Assembly (NCBI GenBank): GCA_016209595.1 | Contig: JACQVV010000586.1 | Location: 1-35,078 of the forward strand | Reading direction: 5' to 3' | DNA from: Planctomycetota bacterium | GTDB lineage: Bacteria; Planctomycetota; JACQVV01 | DNA length: 35,078 bases | Shown here: piece after piece, positions 7,501 to 15,248 of the stretch | How the letters are laid out: each line of letters starts with the position of its first letter | Numbering within the stretch: the stretch's first letter is position 1 | Translations under genes and position numbers: made by a program | Notes under the pieces: model-generated | Told to the model about the DNA's origin: nothing | Seen by the model: the letters and a program-made list of their open reading frames with translations, nothing else | The model's database searches: none

Positions 7501-8635
7501 CGCGAAGGGGCGCGGTGGAGAGGTTCACCGGGTGGCGCGCGAGGACGTCCACGTACGCCTCATTTGCCGTGAAACCGCCGCGGACCTGGACGTTCAGATT
7601 GGGGCGGCCGTTCTCGAAGTCCCGCACCAGGCCGTACTCGACATGGTTCCCGTCGCGGATCCGCACGACGGAGCCGGGGGCGAGAAAGCGCGGCTCGTCG
7701 ACCTGGACGAAGTCGGAAGTCGTCTCGTCCGCGTCGACCGGCAGGTCGTTCCGGAGCCGCCCGAGGCCGATCCAGTCCCCCGTGTCGGCGTGGGGCGAGT
7801 GGACGGTAAGGGAATCTCGGATCGCGCCGTAGTCGGCCGCGGGAAGGGCGTCCACTCCCGCCTCGCCCAGCCGGCGCGCCTCCTCGACCGTCTGAAAGGG
7901 CTGCCAGCGGGTCGGGTCGCGCATCGGGTAGATCGCGAGCGCGTAGGCCCTCATCGGGACCACGACCGTCCCTTCAGGCTGGAGCGCCGCGCCACGGAAT
8001 TCCGGAGCCCTCGGCGTGAGGTCCCGCCGGCAGTCGAGGAAGCTCGTGTCGGTCTTCCTGCGGTACTCGATCCTCTCGCCGTTCACCCAGATCGCTCCCG
8101 ACTCCGGGAAGCCGGCCGTCGAGTCGACTTCGACCTCGGTCCCCTCGCGTGGGAGGTTCACCGCGATCACCGAGGGGGCCCACAGGTTCGCGAGGAGCCA
8201 GAGGGACGCGGAGTTGAGGTTGACGAGCCCCGACTCGTCGTCGGCGGTCGCCGACGCGAAGATCCCCTTCGTCCCATCGAAGCGGAGCCAGCTCGCGATG
8301 TCCGGCTCGAAGGCCACGTCGAGCTCTCCCATCCCGTCCCACTCCGGGGTGTCGAAGGGGGCGTCGCTCGGGCCCGCTTGGGATTCGGCCCCCGGGTGTC
8401 CGCGCGCGAGAAGTCCCCGTGCCTGGTTCGCCGCCGTCCGCGCGGCAAGCCGGGCCTCGGCCGCCGCCGCCTCGTTCCGCGCTGTTCTCTCCTCGAACGC
8501 CATCGAGACCGCGAACGGAATCGCGAGGATCGAGAGCACCGCAAGCACCGCGACCACGAGCAGGAGCGCGATGGCCCGGCGAGAGGATGCCTGGACCCCT
8601 GACCACTGACCACTGACCACTGACCCCTGGCTCAT
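4505..8635 (-). CDS. Giant GspK-like minor pseudopilin with repeated beta modules and a LamG-like domain
   Basis: A 1376-residue protein. Residues 20-45 (RRAIALLLVVAVLAVLSILA) form the single N-terminal helix typical of GspK, followed by an FEERTARNEAAAAEARLAAR amphipathic stretch. GspK-like hallmarks are DDESGLVNLNSAS (about 132-144) and NLSTAPLRVLFAL (about 371-383). Normal GspK has about 330 residues. The extra 1000 carry a concanavalin/LamG-like domain (about 600-715) and at least six copies of a module GFP-x-x-G-x-x-x-V-x-G-E-x-I-x-Y...R-G...GT...H...GA near 170, 735, 855, 915, 1088 and 1175. The first 17 residues are read through a heptamer repeat, so the N-terminus may be partly repeat-derived. 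The start overlaps the upstream stop (ATGA). Probable role: tip of a pseudopilus that displays binding modules. Confidence 0.75.
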   Translation of the reverse strand: MSQGSVVSGQWSGVQASSRRAIALLLVVAVLAVLSILAIPFAVSMAFEERTARNEAAAAEARLAARTAANQARGLLARGHPGAESQAGPSDAPFDTPEWDGMGELDVAFEPDIASWLRFDGTKGIFASATADDESGLVNLNSASLWLLANLWAPSVIAVNLPREGTEVEVDSTAGFPESGAIWVNGERIEYRRKTDTSFLDCRRDLTPRAPEFRGAALQPEGTVVVPMRAYALAIYPMRDPTRWQPFQTVEEARRLGEAGVDALPAADYGAIRDSLTVHSPHADTGDWIGLGRLRNDLPVDADETTSDFVQVDEPRFLAPGSVVRIRDGNHVEYGLVRDFENGRPNLNVQVRGGFTANEAYVDVLARHPVNLSTAPLRVLFALFHGLHAPGGNLVVRYDEASAAALAVDAARRGAPIASLLNLRQILAGVAAEDLPSDRTNLIMANGQNPLGFPPAPMRQAGRGQGTPHLDVQTAPYSFVSGNVYRIEAGGRVGSPSGVEVARHTVSQIVRVASPGEFAVRRIGQRHFQRFLELLPSNKVITWPVRLGMLSGEQIDPAQDSSGSVRLEAEPVPGANSFPAYHEGVRLTGPTSSVSGGDLVQVQALPTGNGVTEMATGGLAFWFKLASRAGGRKTFLADMGSEFGSNRFSIYLEGDEVVLSVADATLEPAFAELRVKGAPPADIWTHVWAGFKSTEYGHLSLLVDGEASLGRQYYRSGANKMGTYLASDFPTTGTTIQVEDASGFPQQGVLEVGGEVLEYESLSGNSFTVRATAYPGFAWGVRNRITGPQDHARGEPVIPFGYRVFLAGNLPIGGATLAEDLPVFASTNVNMAPVQVGNQTIIPPLGATDVTIPVVSTAGFQDSGYALIQEGGSVEIVFHQSKTGSELGGCQRGQLGTQAQVFTNAATVTPISIHVTDVSQYPDSGWIQIDDEWIETSGRQQGAYFMVLSRGTDGTIETSHTTGASVIPTFDVAQPNPCGRGDRVTLIQGNDPATRMEAYVNWTSGSRVAFDRFTVAGYAAGGGTRLLKFPSGELAIAVGPVYFAGSAPGTGESGDADMLLDDLLYQPIGQRGNFYVLTGTPVPEAANTIRLSTAAGMNNQGGVVKVGDEMIAYQTIERRTIANTQPPQQEWWLLGLTRGYMDSAIQVHANGAPVFNQAHLPVTSLGSNMSSQDRVVRIAQGGAFKEEGYVRIGREMIGYTRKGGRGLSIPAAADGSGLFRGAFGTIPDLHSAGEPVFDHPFRYCDRWATETDSPDVAWYPAAFHSPGSLWKTLTFRVRTHDLDDLAVDALVRFDGGPEWSAAPVSRASNGSLALFEVDARAIPLGVIADTLEVRLLFRYDEGAFWDRRAWKETAWIEEIVVSLESPEVVLEHREGR
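8600..8625. repeat. TGACCAC heptamer tandem repeat inside a gene start
   Basis: Three perfect TGACCAC units and a partial fourth lie within the first 12 codons of the GspK-like gene, where they are read as SVVSGQW. The period is seven bases, as in the GTTCGAC arrays elsewhere in the window, but the sequence is unrelated. Confidence 0.8.
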
Positions 8636-9603
8636 GGTCCCGTCCTCACCCGACCCGACCGCTCGACGGTGACGGTGCGAGTCTCTTCCTCGGTCTCGCT
8701 GTAGATCTCGATCGTCTCGTCGCCTGCGTGATCGAACTCCGAGAGACGCCCGTGTGCGTCGAAGACGAGGCTCCCGCCGGCCGGCAGCGTCTCGAAGCGG
8801 TATTTGAGTCCCAGCTCAAACTCCTCGATCCCGACAACCGAGTGGATCCGGACTTCATCGAGGCGTCCGATGAAGCTCCGCGAGGGGTCGCCGATCGTCA
8901 CCCGCGTCGACGGGGTCGCCGAGAAGGCCCCCTTGGCCGCCGCCCGGGCTACCGCGACATGGTCGACGTACAAGGTGACGAAGCGCCCGTCGTGGACGAG
9001 GGCGAGCAGTGTCCAGCGATCGAGCGGGACCGCTTCGGGAGGCGACGCGAGCCCGGTCGAACCGGCGAGACCGACCGCGGCGAGGTCCTCGCGGAGTCCG
9101 AGCGCCGCGCCGTCCCCCACGTTCATCGCGACCATGTCGGCGCGAGCGAACGGCTGGACCCACGCCTCGATCGCGATCCCGCCTCCCAGAGGGAACTTCG
9201 AGACCTCGCCGCAATCGAGATAGTCTCCATCGCCCAGTTCGACGCCTTCCCCGATCGCGCCGGGCGCCGAACGGGCGGATTTTCGAAAATGCGCGTCCCG
9301 CCCGAAGGCGCCCTCCCCGGAGTTTCCCTCCAGGTGCCACTGCCCCACGGGGTTCCCCCCCGTCGCGCGCACGGTGCCGCCCTGGGCGTCGAAGTCGGTG
9401 CGCGTGGGATAGCCCGACCAGGAAGCGTGTCCCCCGGCGGCGCGAACGACCGCTGCGACCCGCTCGCCGGCCGCCCGCAGCCGGTAGGAGCGTTCCATGT
9501 GGGCGAAGAACGCCGTCCCCATGCCCAGGATGATCGCGGCGATCACGGTCACGACCATGAGCTCCATGAGGGTGAAACCGCTGTTTCGCCGGGCCGCTTT
9601 CAT
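8632..9603 (-). CDS. GspH-like pseudopilin fused to a LamG/concanavalin-like domain
   Basis: A 323-residue protein with leader MKAARRNSG (cut after Gly9), then FTLMELMVVTVIAAIILGMG with Glu at +5. This N-terminal helix is of GspH/FimT type. Residues 95-250 read as a LamG/concanavalin-like jelly roll: a GEGVELGDGDYLDCG strand, I-A-I-E-A-W-V-Q-P, a W-T-L-L-A-L-V-H-D-G strand, Y-V-D-H-V-A-V-A, and F-I-G-R-L-D-E-V-R-I near the end, the usual closing motif of LamG_3 domains. Such a fusion would place a sugar- or protein-binding domain on a pseudopilus. Both ends overlap neighbours by ATGA, so it is translated with gspG upstream and the GspK-like gene downstream. The domain call comes from motif reading, not a profile search. 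Confidence 0.8.
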   Translation of the reverse strand: MKAARRNSGFTLMELMVVTVIAAIILGMGTAFFAHMERSYRLRAAGERVAAVVRAAGGHASWSGYPTRTDFDAQGGTVRATGGNPVGQWHLEGNSGEGAFGRDAHFRKSARSAPGAIGEGVELGDGDYLDCGEVSKFPLGGGIAIEAWVQPFARADMVAMNVGDGAALGLREDLAAVGLAGSTGLASPPEAVPLDRWTLLALVHDGRFVTLYVDHVAVARAAAKGAFSATPSTRVTIGDPSRSFIGRLDEVRIHSVVGIEEFELGLKYRFETLPAGGSLVFDAHGRLSEFDHAGDETIEIYSETEEETRTVTVERSGRVRTGP

Positions 9604-10244
9604 TTCGACTTCCAGCTCACGATGTCGTCCTCCAGGCCCTGGTCGTTCACGCCGTTGGAGCCGAACGACCAGATCTGGTACTTCCCCTCGCCGGGGGTGA
9701 TCCCTTTCTTCTCGCCCTCCGTCACCGCCCGGACGTCCTGCACGCCGAACTCCGACAGGTACTTCGCCCGGAACGTCTTCGCGATGTCGCTCCCGTGGAG
9801 ATAGACGTACGGGTTCTGCCAGGGGTCGGCGATCTCGTAGAGCGCGTTCGTCCGGATTGTCGACCGGGTGTAGGTCGAGATGTCCCGGGGCGCCTTGTCC
9901 TCGTCGGTGTTGACGAGTTTGTCCTCGTGCACCTCCCAGAAGGGGCCGCCTTGTTCCGTGGTGAGGCAGGCGAGGAGCGTTTCATTCCCTTCGTTCACGC
10001 CGTCGCCGCGGATGCCGATCCCGGTGAGCGTCGAGGGAGGGTAGTCGCGGTGAATCCCCTCGTAGGTGGAGAGGGCCGTCTCGATCTGGCGGATCTCGTT
10101 CAGGCACGCCATCGCCTTGCCCCGCTCGCGGACCACGCCGAGCGTCGGGAGCAGGATGCCCAGGAGCGTTCCGATGATGGCGACGACGATCAGGAGCTCG
10201 ATCAGCGTGAAGCCCGAGGAACGAGTCCGCGACCCGTGGATCAT
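9600..10244 (-). CDS. GspG-like major pseudopilin
   Basis: A 214-residue type II secretion/type IV pilus major subunit. The leader MIHGSRTRSSG is cut after Gly11. FTLIELLIVVAIIGTLLGIL follows with Glu16 at +5 and the Pro near the end of the helix that is typical of GspG. Further on, G-K-A-M-A-C-L-N-E-I-R-Q-I-E-T-A-L-S-T-Y-E matches the GspG pattern of an amphipathic helix with small A/L residues, and D-P-W-Q-N-P-Y-V-Y with a closing S-F-G-S-N-G-V-N-D-Q-G matches the GspG C-terminal loop (consensus DPWGxPY, S.GxDG). The length is somewhat above the usual 140-150. The ATG overlaps the stop of the TPR gene, and its own stop overlaps the next start. It probably polymerises into the pseudopilus. 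Confidence 0.9.
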   Translation of the reverse strand: MIHGSRTRSSGFTLIELLIVVAIIGTLLGILLPTLGVVRERGKAMACLNEIRQIETALSTYEGIHRDYPPSTLTGIGIRGDGVNEGNETLLACLTTEQGGPFWEVHEDKLVNTDEDKAPRDISTYTRSTIRTNALYEIADPWQNPYVYLHGSDIAKTFRAKYLSEFGVQDVRAVTEGEKKGITPGEGKYQIWSFGSNGVNDQGLEDDIVSWKSK

Positions 10245-12817
10245 CTCTTCCGCCCTTCCTGGAAGACGTAGCGCGCTTCCTCGAGGACGAGCTTCCAGGT
10301 CGCCCCCTCGCGCGCGAGGCCGACCACGCCAGCGCGCACGCTCTGGCCTCGGAACGGGACGTCGATCTTCGCTCCCGCCTGGGCGACCTCGCCGTCGAGG
10401 AGAAGGTCGCACGAGCGAGCGCCCTGCGCCATGCGGATCGCGAAGACGTGCCGGCCCGGCGCGGGCCCTGCGCCCAGCACCGTGAGGCGAGGGCGGCCCT
10501 CCCCTTCCACGACGCCGTAGGCGAGTTCCCCCTTCCAAGTGGTGCCGAACACGAAGAGCCCCGTTCCTCCCGCGTCGTCCGGAGGGAAGAGGCCGACCCC
10601 GACGAAGGCCTCGGCGGCGAATTCCGTGCGCAGCGTGGCCTCGAAGAGGTGGAGCTTGTCGCGCTCCACGACCTGCGCGAGCAACGTCGGGGACCAGTCT
10701 CCGGTCTGGGACCCCTCGAACACGGCCACCGGGCGCGGTTCGGGGGCCGGATCGCCGGCGAGCGGGTCCACCCGGTCGATCCCGATCTCGATCCCGTGCC
10801 CTTCCGTCTCGCGCCACTTCCGGTGGAGGATCCGGTCGTTCGCTCGGGCGAAGCGGTCCACCCATTGCCAGCGATCGAGATTCGTCTGGATCGCAAGAGC
10901 GGCGCTCGAGGCGTAGGGATGGCCCTCGCCTCGTTCCTCGAAGATCTCGACCGCTTCCAGCGCCTGGCCTTTCCAATTGGCGACCCAGCCGAGTCCGAGC
11001 TCGGCCGGGAGGCACCCTCCCTCCCCCGAAAGGTCGAGCGCGATGAGGTAGGCGTTCCGGGCGAGGTCGAGCTCGCCCAGGCGCGCGTGCGCCCCCGCGA
11101 GGTAGAGCGCCCTCGCGGTCGTGGGCTCCCGGCTCGCGGCCTCCTCGAAGTAGCGTCTCGCCTCCTCGTTGCGGCCCGAGACGAGCGCGATCACCCCCAG
11201 GCGATCGAGGCAGTCGGCGAAGTCGAACCGGGCGGCGAGCGCGGCTTCCAGGAGTGGCTCCGCGGTGAAGGCGTCGCCGCGCTCGAACGCCCCGGCCCCC
11301 TCGGCATAGTCCACGTACCAGTTCGTCGGATTGGCCTCCCGCGCCAGGGTGTAGAGGGCCGACGCCTCCGCGAGATCCCCCGCGCGCTCCGCTGCGACCG
11401 CCTGGGCGACCAGAGGCCACGACGGATCGGCCAGGAAGAACTCCTCGACCTGTCCGAGGAGGAGGGCCGCCGTGTCGGCGTCTCCGGACTCCAGTGTCGC
11501 CACAGCGAGGCCGAAATTTGCCTCGGGGTGGTCCGGATTCTCGGCCAGCGCCTCTCGGAAACGCGCCTCGGCCCCGGCGAGGTCTCCCGAGAAGTAGAGC
11601 GCCGCACCGGCCAGGGCGAGCGAGTCGGGCGTCTTTTTTGAGTACTTAAAAAGCGCGGGGCCCACCTCGTCGAATCGGCCGAGCGCGAGGAGGGTCCGCC
11701 CGAGCCCGAGCGCCGCCTCCGGTGGACCGGATCCCCCGGACGAAACGTCGCTGTACGCCGACTGGGCCGCGGAAGCGTCGCCCCGCGCCTCCAGAACGCG
11801 CGCGAGGAGGATCTTCGACTCCGGGCCCGGGTCGCCGGCGAACGCGGCTCTCGCGTCAGCGAGCGCGCGGTCGAGGAAGGACGGCCCGAGCTCGAGGTAG
11901 AGCTCCGCGCGCATCCTCGTGAGAACCGGGTCGGCGAGCCCCTCGCGAACGAGCGCGGCGTTCACCGCGTCGAGCGCCCCGTCGAGATCGCGGAGCTCGC
12001 GGTTCGCCCGCGCGAGAAGCCGGTGAGCCTCGACGTCTCGGGCATCCCACGCGGAGAGATACTCCCGGAGGATTTCCACGGCCGTGGTCTGGAGTCGCGG
12101 GAAGCGCACGCATTCCCCCGCGATCTCGATAAACCCCTCGCGGTCGCCGGCCTTGGTCAGGGACTGGGCTTCGGCGAGGTAGACATCCCGCAAGGTCCGC
12201 GCCCTCTCGATCCGGACGACCGCGCGCTTCGGAATGTCCACCCGGCTCGCACCCCCTTTCACGCGCAGGGCGACGTATTCGGGCGTCTCGTCGAGGATCT
12301 TCCCCTCCTGGTAGTCCTTCTCGTTCGTGTAGACGCGGTCGTAGGCGAGAACCCGTCCGGCGAGGCTCGGTTCGTTCGGCGCCGGGAGGTCGTCGTCCCC
12401 GTCTTCGGTCCCATTCTCCGTGCCGGGACCCGGATCCGGCCCCGGGTCCTTCACCGGCGCTGCGAGCGCGGCCGAGAGGGCTGAAGCCTCCGGGAGCGGC
12501 AGCACCGGGAGGCGAAGCTGCGAGAGGGAGGGGAGCGGAGGGTAGTCGAGCTCGACCGGAGGCAGCGGCTCCCGCGCGGTCGTCAGCCGGAAGGGATTGT
12601 GCGCGCCGGGGTCGTCCCAGGCCATGGATGGGAGCGCGGCAGGGGTGGGGTCCGCGGCTCTCCGGATGCTCCCCAGGTCGATCCGACGCGAGCGGGCCGC
12701 AAGGCCCGCCTCCCCCTCCGGCTCCGGTCCGAAAGCGTTCGAGAAGAAGATCGGAACGACGATCGCGAGGGTGAGGGCGAGCTGGCTCTTCGCCCGGTGC
12801 AGTCGGAGCAAGTCCAC
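10241..12817 (-). CDS. Membrane-anchored TPR protein with a C-terminal beta-sandwich
   Basis: An 858-residue protein starting at a GTG whose G is the last base of the upstream TAG. The N-terminus MDLLRLHRAKSQLALTLAIVV carries one membrane helix (about 10-30). A proline-rich linker follows to about residue 140, then a small G-x-I-x-D-E-T-P-E-Y-V-A-L barrel-like module (about 150-195) like those in the zinc-ribbon protein at 1318. Residues 200-640 are a chain of TPR-like helix pairs (many A-x-G-x-F/L-x-x-A and NPxxxEA patterns). The last 190 residues look like a concanavalin-like beta-sandwich. Position between PilO-like and GspG-like genes suggests a periplasmic scaffold that takes the PilP/GspC place, but no PilP homology is visible, so that role is inference. 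Confidence 0.72.
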   Translation of the reverse strand: MDLLRLHRAKSQLALTLAIVVPIFFSNAFGPEPEGEAGLAARSRRIDLGSIRRAADPTPAALPSMAWDDPGAHNPFRLTTAREPLPPVELDYPPLPSLSQLRLPVLPLPEASALSAALAAPVKDPGPDPGPGTENGTEDGDDDLPAPNEPSLAGRVLAYDRVYTNEKDYQEGKILDETPEYVALRVKGGASRVDIPKRAVVRIERARTLRDVYLAEAQSLTKAGDREGFIEIAGECVRFPRLQTTAVEILREYLSAWDARDVEAHRLLARANRELRDLDGALDAVNAALVREGLADPVLTRMRAELYLELGPSFLDRALADARAAFAGDPGPESKILLARVLEARGDASAAQSAYSDVSSGGSGPPEAALGLGRTLLALGRFDEVGPALFKYSKKTPDSLALAGAALYFSGDLAGAEARFREALAENPDHPEANFGLAVATLESGDADTAALLLGQVEEFFLADPSWPLVAQAVAAERAGDLAEASALYTLAREANPTNWYVDYAEGAGAFERGDAFTAEPLLEAALAARFDFADCLDRLGVIALVSGRNEEARRYFEEAASREPTTARALYLAGAHARLGELDLARNAYLIALDLSGEGGCLPAELGLGWVANWKGQALEAVEIFEERGEGHPYASSAALAIQTNLDRWQWVDRFARANDRILHRKWRETEGHGIEIGIDRVDPLAGDPAPEPRPVAVFEGSQTGDWSPTLLAQVVERDKLHLFEATLRTEFAAEAFVGVGLFPPDDAGGTGLFVFGTTWKGELAYGVVEGEGRPRLTVLGAGPAPGRHVFAIRMAQGARSCDLLLDGEVAQAGAKIDVPFRGQSVRAGVVGLAREGATWKLVLEEARYVFQEGRKR

Positions 12818-13641
12818 TAGCGCCTCCGGAAGAGATCGTCGATGGTGCGAGTGGGGCCCTCGGCCGTTCCGGGCGCGGACCCGGCTCCGCCGAACTGCTC
12901 CGGGGCCGCCGCCGGGTTGACGAGGAGCGCGGCGAGGACGGCGGAGAGATCGACCTCGTCCCTCCCCACCCGGCTCGCGAGCTTCGCCTCGCGGAGCGCC
13001 ACGTACCCTTCCGACTGCCCGAGCTCGTCCAGGAACGCCGCGATCGAACGCGACGGACCCCGCAGGCCGAACCGGACGGGCACCTCCCGGAGATACGGGG
13101 CTCCGCTCTCGTCGGGATCGACGTCGGTGCCCACGGCCGTCACCTCGGAGACTCCGGCCCGGATGGCCGCGCCGATCTCCCGCACCGCGAGCACGAGCCG
13201 CACGAGGGCCGCCGGGAGCGCCGCCGGGCTGGGGTTCTCGTCGGGGAAGCCCAGGTTGGGCGGGATGCGGACCGAACGGGAGGCCGGGATTCCCTCGAGC
13301 TCGCGGCGCGCGTCCTGGAGGGCCGCCGCGAAGTCGTTCGCGTCCTTCACGGTCTCGGGGCTTCTCGCGCTGGACGAGTGGTAGCCGAGTCGCGACTCCA
13401 GGAGCGCGGTCGAGCTCGAAAGCGCCGCGACCGTCTCCTCGGCTCGGTCGACCGAGGTCGGGTCCGGGGGCGCCCCCTCCCCCGAGGAGAATAGGTTCTC
13501 GACACGGCTCCGGGCCGCGAGGTAGGCCTTCTCCGCTTCCCCGCCCCCCAGGACCGAGGCGACGACGAGGAGGACGACGAAGAGCGCCACCTGGATCCCC
13601 GCGTGCCCGGCGAACCTGTACTTTTGTGGGAAAAGCGTCAT
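12817..13641 (-). CDS. PilO/GspM-like inner-membrane assembly protein
   Basis: A 274-residue bitopic protein: short cytosolic start (MTLFPQKYRF), a membrane helix at about 15-33 (IQVALFVVLLVVASVLGG), a coiled region, and a C-terminal alpha/beta part with V-P-V-R-F-G-L-R-G-P-S-R-S-I-A-A-F-L-D-E-L, which matches the ferredoxin-like fold pattern of PilO/GspM (a strand, then a helix with F-L-x-x-L). PilO pairs with PilN and links the cytosolic PilM to the periplasmic complex. The gene directly follows the PilM-PilN fusion with an ATGA overlap, the expected pilMNO order. Sequence divergence makes the exact family uncertain; position and topology carry the call. Confidence 0.72.
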   Translation of the reverse strand: MTLFPQKYRFAGHAGIQVALFVVLLVVASVLGGGEAEKAYLAARSRVENLFSSGEGAPPDPTSVDRAEETVAALSSSTALLESRLGYHSSSARSPETVKDANDFAAALQDARRELEGIPASRSVRIPPNLGFPDENPSPAALPAALVRLVLAVREIGAAIRAGVSEVTAVGTDVDPDESGAPYLREVPVRFGLRGPSRSIAAFLDELGQSEGYVALREAKLASRVGRDEVDLSAVLAALLVNPAAAPEQFGGAGSAPGTAEGPTRTIDDLFRRR

Positions 13642-15239
13642 GGCGCACCTCCCGTCCCGTCGGCGGCAAACGAGATCGCGAGCTCGAACTCCAGAACCCC
13701 CTTCTCCTCGTCCATCCGGCGCGACCGGAGCTGGCAGCGGATCTCGGGCCGGTCGTCCAGGGCCTTCGAGTAGTCGATGAGGACGGCGGAGACGTCCGAG
13801 AGGTGTTCCTCGACAACCCCCTTCACCGTGTGGAGGTTTTCTTTTCCTTCCCCGACCGGGGCGCGGGCGAACTCGACCGAGGTGACGAAGACGTGGGGCG
13901 GGGTCTCCTCCTTGAGGATGTCGACAAGCCGGGCGAATTCCGAGGCGGGACGCGCCCGCGAGGCCAGGAGCTCGGCCTTCTTCTCGCCCGCCGACGCCTC
14001 GAGGAGGAGCTCGTCCATCCGGGTCGAGAGCTTCTCCGAACGGGTTTCGAGGAGCGCGAGCTCCTTCGTTTTCTCCTCGTACGCCCCCGAGCGGTGAGCC
14101 CGGATCGCGATTCCGGCGGCCAGGAACAGGACCATCGCCGCAACCGCGAGGTACTGGTAGAGCGTCTCGTGGAGGAACTCCTTCCTCTTCTTCTCGCGCT
14201 CGGAGACGAGCGTCAGGCGATACGCGGTCGGGTCGCACGCCATCTGCGCGAGGCCGAGAGCCGACTCGTAGCCCGCGAGGTCGCCCGCCGTGGTCCCCTC
14301 CGGGAACTCGAGGTCCGCCTCGGGACGGAAGGTCGAGACCGACCGCTGGAGGCTTTTCATGAGGTACTCGGTGAGCCCCTTCACCCGCGACCCCTCGCCC
14401 GCGAGGTAGACTCGCCCCAGGTCGATCTGCGAGATCCCGAGCTGCGCCCGGGCGAACTTCAGGCTCGCCTCGACCATGTTGAAGATCTGCCCGGCCGCCG
14501 AGAGGAGCCCGACCGAGAGGTTGTGCTCGCAGGTCCCGCCGGGCGTGATGTCGGCCTCGGCGTCGATCTTCGCGCGCGCCGCGGCCGGGTCGAGGCTGCA
14601 GGACTGGGCGACCGCGCCGACGAAGAGGTCCATCCCGCCGGCCATGTTCCGCGCGAACCAGAGTGTGCTCTCCTTGAGGAGCACCACATTGAAGGAACGC
14701 GCTCCCAGCTCGACCAGGGCGACGACGCCCTTGGCCCCCGTCTCGCCGAATTTGACGAAGGCGTTGTAGAGGGCGATCGGAGAGGGCTGCACGGTCTCGA
14801 CGCCGACGCCCGCCGAGCGCAAAGTGCGGAAGGCGATCTCCAGGTCGTCGTCTTTCGCCATCGCCACGAGCATCAGGAAGCGATCGATCTCGCGGCTGGG
14901 GACGTTGAGGATCCCGTAGTCGTACGCGATCTTGCTCTCGCTCTTCGCCGTGAACTCCTCGATCTCCATCTCCATCAGCCGGCGGAGCTTCCAGTCCTCG
15001 ATGCGCGGGAGCCTCGTGTAGCGGAGCACGAGCCCCGATCCCGAGATCCCGACAAGGGCCCGCCGCGGGTGGAGCCTCGCCTCCTTGAGCGCCGCGGCGA
15101 GCGCCGGGCCCGCGTCCTCGGGCTTCTCGAACGCGGCGGCCGCCCGGCCCACGAGCCGGTATCCCGTTCCCCGCCGCTCCAGCGCAATCACCCGCGCCGC
15201 GCTCTCGCCCCAGTCGATCCCGTATCCGATCTCACTCAT
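13638..15239 (-). CDS. PilM-PilN fusion protein, pilus/secretion assembly
   Basis: A 533-residue fusion. Residues 1-345 are a PilM-type actin-like ATPase: GYGIDWGESAARVIAL at the start, an E-I-E-E-F region near 97, VELGARSFNVVLLKESTLWF (phosphate-2 loop) around 180 and V-Y-L-A-G-E-G-S-R-V-K-G-L (adenosine loop) near 285. A membrane helix follows at about 363-380 (LAVAAMVLFLAAGIAI). The periplasmic remainder has a coiled coil (EEKTKELALLETRSEKLSTR) and an alpha/beta end, the layout of PilN. In most bacteria PilM and PilN are separate and joined by the PilN N-terminal peptide binding PilM; here they are covalently linked. The start was set at the ATG giving MSEIGYG. Upstream in-frame codons come from hexamer repeat DNA. 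Confidence 0.88.
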   Translation of the reverse strand: MSEIGYGIDWGESAARVIALERRGTGYRLVGRAAAAFEKPEDAGPALAAALKEARLHPRRALVGISGSGLVLRYTRLPRIEDWKLRRLMEMEIEEFTAKSESKIAYDYGILNVPSREIDRFLMLVAMAKDDDLEIAFRTLRSAGVGVETVQPSPIALYNAFVKFGETGAKGVVALVELGARSFNVVLLKESTLWFARNMAGGMDLFVGAVAQSCSLDPAAARAKIDAEADITPGGTCEHNLSVGLLSAAGQIFNMVEASLKFARAQLGISQIDLGRVYLAGEGSRVKGLTEYLMKSLQRSVSTFRPEADLEFPEGTTAGDLAGYESALGLAQMACDPTAYRLTLVSEREKKRKEFLHETLYQYLAVAAMVLFLAAGIAIRAHRSGAYEEKTKELALLETRSEKLSTRMDELLLEASAGEKKAELLASRARPASEFARLVDILKEETPPHVFVTSVEFARAPVGEGKENLHTVKGVVEEHLSDVSAVLIDYSKALDDRPEIRCQLRSRRMDEEKGVLEFELAISFAADGTGGAP

Positions 15240-15248
15240 CGCTTCCCA

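Noticed and set aside
3506..8602. Plus-strand open frame of 1698 codons opposite the GspK-like and GspJ-like genes
   Set aside because: It is antisense to two genes with clear pseudopilin motifs. Its product is Arg/Gly/Asp/Pro-rich without any domain, as expected for the shadow frame of very GC-rich coding DNA.
10245..11420. N-terminal extension of the GspG frame far upstream
   Set aside because: The extra 390 residues are low-complexity Arg/Gly/Pro sequence inside the TPR gene. The real prepilin leader begins at ATG 10244, which overlaps the TPR stop.
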